Part shown: positions 48,761 through 61,800 of the stretch, in pieces | Numbering within the stretch: position 1 is the first letter of the stretch | Layout: every line of letters starts with the position of its first letter | DNA from: Lineus longissimus | Lineage: Eukaryota; Nemertea; Pilidiophora; Heteronemertea; Lineidae | Direction of reading: 5' to 3' | Length of the DNA stretch: 64,000 nt | Assembly: GCF_910592395.1 (NCBI RefSeq) | Contig: NC_088318.1 | Span: 2,914,001 to 2,978,000 of the forward strand | The notes under the pieces: generated by a model | Database searches by the model: none | The model's input: the letters and a program-made list of their open reading frames with translations, nothing else | What the model was told of the DNA's origin: nothing | Translations under genes and position numbers: made by a program

Positions 48761-51700
48761 TATAACTGGGCAGATACTGTTGATATATATACCAGGCAAA
48801 ATCATAAAATGAACCAGACATTATTAATCAAGTGAGCTAATTATCCTACAATTTTTTTACATTTGATTCTCATTCAACAGCACGAAACCCATGACAACAG
48901 TGGTCACAATGTTACCGAGTAATCTAAACACTTTGTACATTCAGAATTTGTTGTCCACATCCACCCAATTTTATAATAATCATATCAATGTTACGAAACA
49001 ATAGAAAGAACTCGTCACCACGTTAGCTAAGCTAACAAAATAAATCAAACCGCACCACGTCACTTACAATAATTGCCACTGGATGGCTTTTAACCCTTCT
49101 GTTGAAATGATATTCCCCTTAACGTCCAATACTTCTGTGATAGCTGCCGAGGGTGGATATTACATGTACTTTTTGAGGGCAGCTAGTGTGTTTCCATTGA
49201 TCAAAAGTAGGCACAGGCCGAACGTTGTTGCGCCAGTTCAAGAGATATTACTGCCTGCAAATCAGGCAGGTTAACTCCTCCATTTTGATCACACCTGCTT
49301 ATGTTAGTAAAGTGAACACAGAAGTAGAGGGTCTTGAAGTTTCACATCATTGTCGTATTCATGTAAACAATGAAAAACTTGCCGCTACAAGTAATGGAAA
49401 GACACGCTGACAGTATATCTGAATTAATACTAACATTACTAGTCTTTTAAAAATAGGTATAGTTGAATAGCGAGGGATAATTCCGAGCAATCTCCGTTAT
49501 CACGCAAATCATTTATCTTTTAAAATGGGCCGACTTTTGAGAAACGTATCGAATGTACTCTCTCGGCCTCAAAGTACAAATTTTGGGTAAGAAGGACTAC
49601 CAAGGCATATTTGGATGATAGTTTTATAGTGGTAATACTAAACATATCTATCACCTTTGATTGGAATAAACCTGTATAATGGAACATAATGACCAGCATT
49701 ATACATGTTATATGGCATGGTCAACCAGACATCACCAAACCATTTGATTTATTTACTGGATTTTACCATTAAAAGTGTTTATCAATTATTGATACTTATC
49801 ATGTAAATCGGAAAAGTGCCAACGCCAAATTTAGACCTGATAATAAAAATAAGCCAGATATAATTCATTTGGAGAGTAGTTTACTTGGAGAATAAAATAT
49901 AAACTTCCTTCTTATTGGAGAGAACGTACATGACCATCAAAATATATCATCATCATCATCATTTGGCTTATAGTAACCATGTCATAATTGAAGCGACTGT
50001 TTAGGTTTTGCGTGCGGGTGCCTTAACTTCAAACGCGACTCAGCATAGGAGACATAGTGCCTTAACTTTAACTGAGGGAATTCCCTTCTATATAGTATGT
50101 TTATTATTTAAACTCTTTTTGCAAAGCGCCCAAACTTCATAAACGAATTATCGATGAGTAGTATTCTTCATGTACCGGCATTCTGATGTAAATTTATTCC
50201 AATTTATTCGTTAAAGTAGAAATGGAAGATTGTCAAGTCATAGAAAACGGAAGGTTCTAACGTTTGAAAATACCATAAGAATAATGAGTTGCAGCAAATA
50301 CATTGGAATGCCTGTATCAGACTCTAGATTTCCAGTAACTGAAGAAGTATTTCTGGTATTAAACCATTTTATCATTGTGTTTCCATGGCAACCATTGAAT
50401 TTTTGAAAGCAGCAATTGTGCAAATTGTTTGAACACCTCTGTTAAACTGTTTATCTAAAACTGTAAATTTCAATTAAGTCAATGGATAAGTTTTTATGGA
50501 ATAACCATCTAATTGGCAGATTTTAACGCAATATTTTTTCAGAAGCGGTTTTGTTATTTTCCCAGGATAATGATTTAACATTGCGGAAATTGCAAGATGA
50601 TAATTTAACAAGCACTTCTTTAATATCTATGGTAATCACTGCACAGCCAATCCTGCCCTTTAACGAGCGAACGTTTGAAAACAAAACGTGTCAGATCAGC
50701 ACAGAAGGATCCATGAGTTGCTAGGGTAAGACATATTTTTTTGCAAAATTATGGAGAATTTGAATACAAGGGCCAAATCAGACCCAATAAAAATGCACAA
50801 AATTCACTGCAGCCAAATTCATCGCCGTATTCAAAAGTCAGCATAATACTATAATACACCATCCTGAACTACATACACCTAAATGTGCATTTTCGAGAGA
50901 GAGAAAATAAACACCTACAAGCAATATCATATGATTTCAAGCCATTAGCACAAAATGAAACTAATTCTAATAATGCGTGCCACTCCTAGATCCATAACCG
51001 CTGCAAAGCACTTTTGAAGCTGTGACCAAAATGAAATTGCTATGTCTAGCTCTAGTTAAAGGGGGACTATAGGCAGGAGCTAGGGGTCAACTTGGTAGTC
51101 TTGGTGACTGTTTTAATCAATGGTAATCATACTCTACATTAAAGCGAACGAGAAGAAGAAGAAGAAGATACTCTACATACAGCATGAATAGTTTTGATGC
51201 ACTGTAAGATAGGAGACACCCCTATTGGCGACTTTGTGTAACTTAATCTGAACAACCTGGCTGCTGCCAATAGCCTCCCTTTAAACTTTGTGATAACATA
51301 CTAGCAACTGACCTAGAAGCTGGTTGCCAGACTTCATCAGAAGTTGACACCTGGGTAATGTATATTTTCATACACAAGAATAGTTTACCTTAACATCAAC
51401 TTGGGATGAAATTGATCAGCGAAAAAGAAAAAAAATTGTCAACAGTATCTGCCCTAAATTCATACACCTAGTATTCTTATTTCTCTTTAAAATTTCCCAA
51501 TTAAAAACAAACAATAATAAACCTCTCATTAGCAATCAAAATATCCTGTATTTAGACTCAAAGACTGTTTCATAAACAAATACATGCACCTCATTATGCG
51601 TGAAAGTTTGCCTTGAGAAATCACATCGCTGATAATTGGCCCTGGGCCAGTGATCCTATTCAAATACAAATCTAGGGTCAAAGGGTTAAATGGGACAACA

Positions 51701-54352
51701 CGACATCTCCATGGTTATGTGACCTTTGACCTGCGACAAAGTACCAGATAGTGTCAATAGGTGGATCTGAGATCTAAATCTGCCAATGTATACTTTTACT
51801 AATAAAATATGTACATCTTTCTTTCTGTTTTAATCATATGTGATTCCTTTAATTATTGGTCTCCTTAACACTAGAAGCATTAATTCACCTACTAAGACAA
51901 TGTTTTATTAGTCTGTTAAAGACTGGAAACTTGGTACTACACGCTACGGTACAGTACATGGTACATAATGCTATAAAAATTGACTCCAAAGTTCCCGGAA
52001 AAAAGAAACAATGTATTCCACTACGACCTTATAACAAAACCGACAGCACTTCACGTACACGATTTAACAACATCAAGTTTTGATGCAAAATTATTTAACA
52101 TTATCATCTTTAGCATTTAGTACTGTTTCTGTCCGCATGCCTAAAAGGTGTCCAAGCCAGGAGATTGCGCAACAGTTTGCCGATTTCATTGCAATTTTAC
52201 AATAAAGTAGGCAATAACGAGCACATTGGATAGGAACTGACTTCAGTACTTAAAGACCAGAAAAATGTCTCCAGTCAAAATACACGAAGCCAACGATGAT
52301 GTCAAATGGAAGTTTGATAATTTTTACGCAAATTCCTGGCACACACACCCCTCAGACCAGACAGCACAACAATTTTCCTAAATTTTCCCAGGTTAGTATC
52401 AACTATATATATAAACAACATATACAATCATTCACCGCCTCAACTGATATGTACAACAATGGGAAACCATCAAATATCCGGCCTCACGCCGCTCAGAAAC
52501 GATTCGAAACACGCCCCTAGGGCTATGGCATGGTTTAGACCATATAATCATGCTTCAATGCCGATCACATAGCAAGCAAAGCCAACTCTTAAAGTCAGCT
52601 ACAACTATATTTATTTATAAGTACATCTTGTCCTAATACCTATTTTAGTATGTATATACATTGTACATGCCTATGCAATGTACATACATACTCACAAAAT
52701 TGAAAACTGCCTTTTCCACTCTTTTCGAGTTGTACGCACAAGTACTCAGTGGGAGAAAAAAACTTTGCCGGAGTATTGGTGTGTGTTCATTTTGCATCTG
52801 AAAAACTGTGATGTTTTCTGTAGAATCCAGCTTGAAAAAAATTCAACGGAAACTTAACTGTCAGAGATGTGGAAGTTCAATTGCTATGAAATTCTGTTCT
52901 GACATAATATTATATGTGAGCACCAATCCATATATCCCTGATGATTACGCTTTGATCAGAGAAGAGAATTAACCCTTTGAGTCCTGAAAGTGTGCAATAC
53001 CCACAAAGAAGTTCTTGATATTTTTTTGAGACACACAGTTGTGATTAAACAAAGTTTTATCATAAAAAATGAAAAAACATGAAATTTTTTTGAGACGCAC
53101 TATAGCAAACAACTTCGTTGAAGAAATGAAAAAAACATGAGATTCGAATAACGCTGATGAACACATCCAAATATTTTTCACTGAACAGTATCAGTCTTCC
53201 CAACTCAAAAATATGTTGATATTGTCATAACAAAGGAAAAATATGACACTTTTTAAAAAGTTGTCACCATACTTAGATATCAAAGGGTTAAACTTGATGC
53301 AAAATAACATCTAGAGGATGCACACAGAAAGTTTCAACTTGCGAGTTGAAACAATTTAAAATACTTTTATTTGTAACAATACTATTTGATTTTGATTTCG
53401 ATATCAAAGGAGGCATGCAGCACTCGAACATATATGCTGAAAACAGCACCCGGGTTGACTGGAAAGTTTATATACATTTAAAACGTTCCATAAGTTCCAT
53501 CGCAGCCAATTTCGTGATAAAAAGAACAGTAATGCCAACTGGTAGACCATGGAGAGATATATCATACAACCGCCCCCCCCCCCCAGATCTTAGAATGAGA
53601 GAATTGCTGTCAAATAATGAGATTTCTTTTCTCCACCAATTAAAAGAGTGCCAAACGCACTCGGCGATAATTTAAGCAAGATGGTGCCCACCGAAAAGTG
53701 GCTGCTGCAAAGAAAGGGTTAATTGTTTGCATGTCTGGCTGAACGGTAACTGAAATTGAAACACTTTATCAGGCTTGGCCCATATGGACATGGTAGATCG
53801 GAAACACTATAGAATCTACCATTTTTCGAAATTTACGCCACTTAATACCTCCAATTCATAATATCATTATCGCTGCGGTTATTGCTGGCAACCTTACGAG
53901 GAATCGCATAGAAAAAATAAACACCAGAATCTGTGCATATTATCCCACGCTGGAAGCAGTGTATATTTCATTTAATGAAAAATACCCGATCTACTTGTAA
54001 AAATATAAACAAATTGTGTTTTCCTTGTATCTGTTTACTGGGAATTTATGAATAAAACTCATTTTGCTCCACACTCCGTATGAATCACTTATATTTACCG
54101 GCACAAGTATATAACAAGAATCAAAGAAAATTTCTCACTTGGATAATTTTTTTATAAAGAACAAAAAAAACAAAAATGGTATATTCGATTTGGATATTAG
54201 GCATATCGTTTGATCTGCAAGATTTTATATTCCGGAGCATAAACTAAGATGACAGAAAGTTGAACCATAAGGTTGTATACAGACAAGGTAGGATTTTCGA
54301 ATTTTGATGCCACGCCACTTTCTCCCTACCAAGAACCTAAATAATAACGCCT

Positions 54353-54442
54353 TGGTAACATTTGATGCTATGGTAACATAGCTCACAACCATAGCAACAG
54401 TTTGTTGCTATGGCAACATATGCTTCAACCTTAGCAACAGCA
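54353..54442. promoter_or_regulatory. Cluster of RFX X-box-like words
   Basis: GTTGCTATGGCAAC (54404-54417) closely fits the RFX X-box. Half-sites or variants surround it: GCTATGGTAAC, ACCATAGCAAC, CCTTAGCAAC and CCTTGGTAAC. Another (GTTTCCATGGCAACC) lies alone near 50380. Motif presence is seen; function is not known. Confidence 0.35.
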
Positions 54443-55069
54443 ATATAGAATGGATCCCAGACTGGAAGTTAGAACACAGGTCTCTATTGGAAACCAATCA
54501 CTCAAAAGGTGAATTTGCAACATTTCTAAGAATTTCACCACAATGACCATGCAACCCAACAAAATCATGTCACCATGGGAAGAGCTTTATATCATTTCTC
54601 AGGATGCATAAAAACAACATAAACCTACCCACTGTGCAAAGTACAAATTTTTGACTTCCACAAGAAACAAAATTCTCACATTGGCCTGAATTTCTCACCA
54701 CAGTATATCACCTGATTATCTCTGTTTATTTCAATCAAAAATTATAATTTCGGTCAAGACCCGTCATCGAAATTTGAAACAACCAACTTTTTATTATATT
54801 TAGAAATACTAGTGGATAATATTGTGCCTAATACAACAAGTTTTGACCATTTTATTATAAAATCATTTTTTGGTGATTAATTATGACTCAACAGATTTTA
54901 CCATATTCCAATGAATATTCATTCCAAAACGAGTTGCAACCATAGAAATACTCTTAGGTGGAACAGTGATTTTCTTCTCGTAAAAATACGCCGATCACAT
55001 TGACCAAAGCACACACAACCACTACATCCAATCAGTGACTCAATCACTGACATTCGAACAATCAAATCG

Positions 55070-55245
55070 CCTTTTCACCCCATTTCCGGACATAGACTCT
55101 TCCACTTAATGCACTGGATGAATTCAATCCAGAAATTGGGGGTTAAGGTCACTTTTAGCCTTTTCACCCCCATTTTCCAATATAGACTCTTCCAGTTAAT
55201 GCATCAGAAGAGTTCATTCCAGAAACCGATGGTGTAAAGGTTACA
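55070..55245. repeat. Two-copy direct duplication of about 117 bp
   Basis: CCTTTTCACCCC(C)ATTT, ATAGACTCTTCCA.TTAATGC, GA.TTCA.TCCAGAAA and AAGGT.AC.TTT occur twice in the same order and orientation, with moderate divergence. Confidence 0.75.
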
Positions 55246-55862
55246 TTTTGTTACCCTTTTGTGGATGCATCAGCATCTCTCGATTATTGTTTCGATACAA
55301 TTTCCTATCTACACAACCTTACACATATATGAAGATTAGACCTAATAATGAACTTACTTACAATGATAATTCCTTTGATATAACTCTAAACTACTAGATT
55401 TCCTAATTACAAATTCTAGCGTTATTCCTATTATTCTTTGCATTGAAGTTACTATTTATATATCTTTTATTAATTAAACATCTCTAGAATTAAGTACATC
55501 CTCGCCCATTCACTGGTAACATCTTTGATATGAATTACTAAAATCAGCCAGAAACCTGTGTCAGACCGACCACCATAAGTTGAGCAATTCCATTAGCATA
55601 TTCCAACCTATGCAGTGCACGATAATGCACAGCCGTGTATATCAACCAGAGGTGACACTCACAACAGGTTAGCACATGTTCATGATAAATTCTCCAGTCG
55701 TGACCCTGGCCACAACTGTAACTGTTCAAAATACTATACACTGTTAGCACAGTTGTCTTCGCAATTTTAAATCTGAACACATCGTATCGTGTGCACATAA
55801 ACAGTCAGAAAGTCAATTCAAACATCCAAATTTCCTTTTCTTAAGCACTATTTTCATTAGCA

Positions 55863-58800
55863 TTAACTACGTGCCACAGACGGCTTCTTCATTTTCATGT
55901 CCGATGATTTTGCGTGCGTCTGAAGTCCGATGGTCGCCATCTTTGTTTTATGACCATCGGTGTCGCAGTGTTGTTTATATTCCTGAAGAATTGAGAATCC
56001 GTCGTTGCACAAGCCGCAGTGATACTGCGCCTGTTCTAATTTCAATACCTGCTTTTGATCGTTTGTGCTTTTACCAGCAAAACACATCATTCGCTGGTGA
56101 TTCAGACAGGCGTCTTTTGCCGGGTACACCATATGACACTTTTTGCAAATGAAACCAACGTCGACGTTAGTCTCGGTAACTAGCGCTAAGTTAGCAGCAC
56201 TGACCATAGATTTGAGATCATTGAGAGTCTTGCAGTCTTGTGTGTATGATGCGACGGTGCAGTTCGGATCGTTGAGTTTGGCTGTGACGGCGCGTATCGC
56301 CTCCTGAGGAATTTGTAGCAACGTGAGGGGAGTTCCGAATGTCGTGGGATCATAAGAGAAAACTCCTTCAGCACCTGCAAGATAAGAGTCGAACTTCATC
56401 AAGCCAATGACTTAAATTTCCATCTGATAGATTTTTTGAAGTGACCATGTAAGGATGTTTAAAGCAAATAAAGTTCTGAATATTACACATTTTAATATTC
56501 ACCACATTTAAAAATCTATGTCACAACACCTAAAATTCCAGCATCAGAAACTGAAATCTGAGTATGCTCGGGAATGACCATACTTGACTGACTCATATTT
56601 TCTTTCCATGAAATGAGATCATACAATTATATGCATCTCAAGAATATGAGAAGTGAATTGAAATACTATCGAAAAAAATAACATTTTACTAGAAAAGGAT
56701 GCTTTTTCTCTAAAGGGATAAACTTTCTAAAAAATTGGACCTAATCGCTCTAGTTTAGTCCACCTCCACCTAATGTTATTTGAAGTTATATGTTACAGCG
56801 GTGCATTTAAAAACACAAAATCGTCAGACGTACATGTTAGTACCTACCTGGGAATATAGGGGGCTGCATTAATAGCTGCCATCGGTAGTCATCTAAAACA
56901 GAAAAGGGAACAAACCTTATAAGACTTTGCCCCAAACTTTCCATTTCCAAAACATGAACCGTCCAATTTTTGATACTGTTATATGTTTTTTATTCCCACC
57001 ATCTTCGACACGTGAACGTCTAAAAGAGATATTATGGGTGTCTTTACCCCTCCACCCTCCCCCAATTTCATAACTTGGCAGCAATGAATCATCATTTTGC
57101 ATTCCAAAACAACGAGACAAATCCACATAATGCAGTTTAGTCCTGAATGTGGCAGCATGAATATCTTTTGTAATTTTACATCAATTTCTAGCTTCATTTG
57201 GAAGAAAATTTCGGAAATTTTGCAAATATTGCTCTCTGCAAGAATGGACCCTCCCGCAAGTCTTATCAAGAATATCCGAGTACCGGGTCGTCAATGTTGA
57301 AGCTCTAGTATGTTAAGTTGTGTTAAACAGCAGGTGCATTCAAATCACTACATATGTGAGTTAAGGAGCAAACAGGTCAAGATGACTGAATTGGTTTTCC
57401 ACTGGTAAGTATCAAATTTATCGCCAGAAATATCTTCCGGAAAAAAATTTCTTCAAAATTGCAGAAGTGAAACTTCTAAATAAGCTGTGTTGCTGTTACT
57501 TTTAAATTTGATTTGTGTGAATTTCTTGGAGATGTGAACCAGTGGGTATCAATTCAGTCATCATGTCACACGCGAAATGTTAGCTTACCAGGTATGAGGC
57601 CAGGTTGCATAAAAGGCATACCCATCCCTGGATAGAAGCCCGGCATTCCCCCGGGGTACATGAAGGGCAGTAGGCCCGCCTCAGACCCAGGGAAGAGGGG
57701 ACCAAAGGGAGAGAGCATCTGAGGGGTGATAGCAGCCTCGGACACAGAGGTGGACTCTTTCTTTTTCACTGGAAGGAGGAAAACAGGAATTTTAAGTACG
57801 GTAATTTTGATCAAGGAGAAATTTTTTTCTCGTTTTGGTTCTTTCGGCCGAGCTTTTGTCATCATGCTCACAGGAGTATCTGTTCCAAATAAATTGTGTT
57901 TTTTTTCACCTCTTCAAGCCATCGACCACTGTAAATTGTCTATACAACTCTAAATTGTGAAAAGTCACCGAAAAATTCAAGCAAATCTCAGGAGACTCTC
58001 ATACTGAAACTAAGCAAAAGCCACAATCACTGGGCCAAAACAGTGCAGCGCTAGAAACTGCAGCGATATGCGCTACTGCCTAAAAACAAATGGCGAACAA
58101 AATACTCTAGCTTACCTATATCTTCTTTCTGTTCATCTTTCACCTTGACCTTTGACCTTGAGCGACTTTTTTGTGCCTCTTTACTGAGCGCCTCGGTAAA
58201 TGCTGATGATCCTGGAGCTATAGCCGATGCCGGCATTCCTGGGACGACTGAAGACAAAATGGACGAAATGGTCAAAACAGCGAAATTATTTTATGAATTT
58301 TATCAAATTTCAGATACAGTTTCACAACATCAAGACTCAAAGGGGAAGAAGCCAATTTGGTAGTTTTCCATGTTTTCCACAGATGGCAATAGTGGTGTAC
58401 AGCTGAAAATCATGAGGTAATGATCCAAAATAGTACTACTATTACCAAACATATATGACATTTGCTATTACTATAGGTTGGTTCAGGTTTATTCTAATCC
58501 TTATTTTTAAAATGAACTAAATCATGAAATAGTTCAAAATGTGTATTTTCAATGTTGAAGTTTAAATACTTTTGGTAACTCTGTGTGTATTTTTAGGTTT
58601 ATTTACAAAAATGACTTCAAATGAATTGAAAGGTGAGTGATGTAAACAAAAAATTTGGCAACAGATGCCAATTAGCTTTTTAGACAGATTCCATGAAATG
58701 CCCAAATTAAAGAACCGGCCACCCTCCCTAGTGACTGCGTGAAGTACAGCACAGCCAATTAAATATCATTAAGTATTCTAATCACGTAATCTTTGGTTGA

Positions 58801-61800
58801 AAATCAAAGAGGTTTTTTTGTGTTCTCAAATGCCCCTACAGCCAAACACAGGAGTCCTAGGCTACACCAAGAACTTCCAGTTTCTCATTAGAATTTCTTG
58901 AAAAGGAACTTGTCATGCAGCTGTCAATGTAAACCCTATACCCCCTCCCATAATCAGGGATCGCCAGTTTTTTCTGCTGTCAACTTTTCGAAAACCCAAA
59001 CCATAACACTGAAGGACCACAATAAAATAAAATCCTCCAAACAGTTTGGAAATATTTTTCATCATGAATGAAATCAAAAAAAAAATTTACGAAAAGGATA
59101 ACATTTTCAAAGGCAAGACAGAGAAACAGGAATTTTGGTGTTTGGCCTTATACACATGGACAATGCATCTACGATTAGCTCGCAGACAATTTACCCAGAG
59201 GGGAAAGTTCATAATGGAGTGCTGTATTGTGGCAATGCCCATGGGCGCTGACCGGAGGTGGTTAGATGGCTAATTATGAATGATAAATCTGCGTACGAAC
59301 CCGGAGACAATGAAATGACCATTACTCGGGAATCATTATCCCCAGTGGTCTGTAGTTCTTGGGCTATGATTATTGCGAAGATTTCATTATGCCTTGGAGG
59401 GAAGACACCGATATTCTTCATTTGGCAATTCTCAACAACTGATGTCATTGATATCAGGAGAGATGGCACAAAGGTTTGCCTCAATCCACGCTTCATTTGG
59501 AGAAATCTTTGAGAAACGTTGAGAATTTTGCGACCAACTATAGAGAAATTATGAGAGCGCACAAAAAACTTGACAGTCTTTGAAGAACTCAGAGGGAAAG
59601 TTCCTAAACGATTTTGTCTCAGATATTTAGATGATTAAATTTACAATTTTTTCATCGCAAAATGATTTTTGATAAGAAGCACTGCTTCTCAACTTAAGTA
59701 GTTTGATTCATTATAAAGTAGTGGCTAGAGACCCAAATTCAAACGGCTTTGGTGGCCGAGGACAAGTCACTTAGCCAAGCATGGTTAAATTGTTTAAGTT
59801 TGTACTTAGAAAGCATGAAGATTGTTATCATGTGAATTATATTTCGTTTATGCATGCTCAATACCACAACTACAAATACTATTGTCATTATCATGCAGTA
59901 GAAGTCATTTATTCCATTATTTATCAACATATCACCATACTAAATTATTCTGCATTTCTTCATAATTGCAAGAATTATTGAAGATATTTTGTCAAGCAAG
60001 GTATCCACGGTAAAAATGTCAATATTAATCATACAAGACAAAACTGGCCAAAAATATTTTATGGACACTTTGGCAACTTCTGATGCCACAGTCCAAAACA
60101 ATTTTCAAAAATTTAATTTTTCTTTTTACATCATACAGAATATTTGCAACAATAGGTTGACACACTAGGGGAGAGAGACCCTACCTAGCCATATAGCTCT
60201 TGAAGCTCGGCTACTGTGCATATTTGGTTAGGAGTTAGATAGAGCAGTTAGGAAAACCCAAGAGATTTTAGAAGTCAGTTTGTGCAGTTCTGTTTTTCTT
60301 GAGAGTTGCCTATCTTTTCCCTTGACCATGAGTACCGCAGCCAGCTAGCCACTACCTTGCCAGTCAGAGTCCTCTGCCAATTACCACACCAGGTTCAGCG
60401 CTACGGGCATGCCACAACATCCAACTAAAAACGTTGGCCTACCTCCCAAGTTCGCCGGCAGTCCCATCGCTTGTAAGCCCATTGCCTGCAATTGGGCCAG
60501 GTGCGGATGCGTGGCCATGTTGACCTCTTGAAGCCGCTCCGATTCCTGCGATCTGTTGACGTTGTTACCAGGTTCAGACGTCTCACGTTCGTTCTCCAGC
60601 TGCGTGTGAAGACTCTTCTTGACGTTGTCGATGTGTTTCTTCGTGAATATGTGATCTTGAATCGAATACTTGTGTGAGTAGTTAAAATTGCAGTAGCGAC
60701 ATTCATCGGGTTGCGGAGGTAGTTCGACTTCGTTTGTGTACTGATTCCCATAATTACTGGCCTTAGCCTTCTTCTCCTTCGCTCGCGCATTCTGGAACCA
60801 AACCTGGATGACACGTTTGGCCAAACCAATCTCGCGTCCCAACATCTCGCACTCTGCCATGGTCGGTGTCTTGTAGTCAACAAATAGCGTCTTCATGACC
60901 TTGACCTGCAGATTTGTCATCTGGGTACGATAACGTTTCTGCTGATGCGATGAGGGAGACCGATGGGCACCGTTCGGCGATGCTGGATTTGAATCTTCGT
61001 AATCATTTTCGGTCGACTCGGAATGCGTCTCAGATATCGAATCATCAAAACTAATCCGACTGTTGTTGAAATGGTCAAAACTTCTATTACTGCTAACGTC
61101 TGTTGCCGGACCATCATAACTGTAACGTCTATTGTCTCGACTGACAGACACCTTTACTGGATTACTCAGATCTAAAGGTGCATCATCATCCTGGTGACTT
61201 TTCGACATGGCACTCGGCTTAGGCATTGATGGCTTCTTTGTGGTTGTTGATGGAATATCACTAGAGTTGGGTTTCTGCCCTAAATCATCCATGTACTGCC
61301 TCAGCGAATCTTCATACATCCGCTTCATTTGCATGTGTAGAGGCTCTGAAGTAGGAGGCAGGCCAAGATTGGGAGTAGGCATAAATGGCATAAATGGCTG
61401 CATGTTGAATGGATTAGCCATAAGTTTGGCCATATCTAAACCAGGTGATGTTGAGGTTGGCGTGAGGGGGCTGGGGGACTCCCCGGGTGCGTCTGGTATA
61501 CTGTCAATATTAATCTCGCCTTTGGCCATCTCTTCGGGGTGTTTAGTGGCGAGATGCGACTCTAGGGCGGACTTGGCTCTGAAGAGTGCACGACAGAATG
61601 GACAACGCTTATGGATAAGCTGCTGGTGTGCTCTATACTGACCTTTGCGTTCACGCGCCCTTGTGTTCTGGAACCACACTTGCACCACACGTTTCTTGAG
61701 CCCGACTTCCGATGCAATGTTTTCTAACTGTTTACGACTCGGGTTGCAGTCGACCTGGTATTTCTGATAGAGGTAGTCTAACTGCTCAGGTAGAATCGTT

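Larger units (their letters stand above)
48416..55862 (-). other. AT-rich region, possible long 3' UTR of the ZFHX gene
   Basis: This is 7.4 kb downstream of the ZFHX stop with no exon-like frame. A minus-strand AATAAA lies at 48416-48421, and many others occur closer to the stop, so the true UTR end is unknown. It contains a MITE (48587-48760), a short CATCATCATCATCATC run near 49950, a cluster of X-box-like words (54353-54442) and a 120-bp direct duplication (55070-55245). Orthologues in vertebrates also have long 3' UTRs, which makes this plausible but unproven. Confidence 0.35.
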
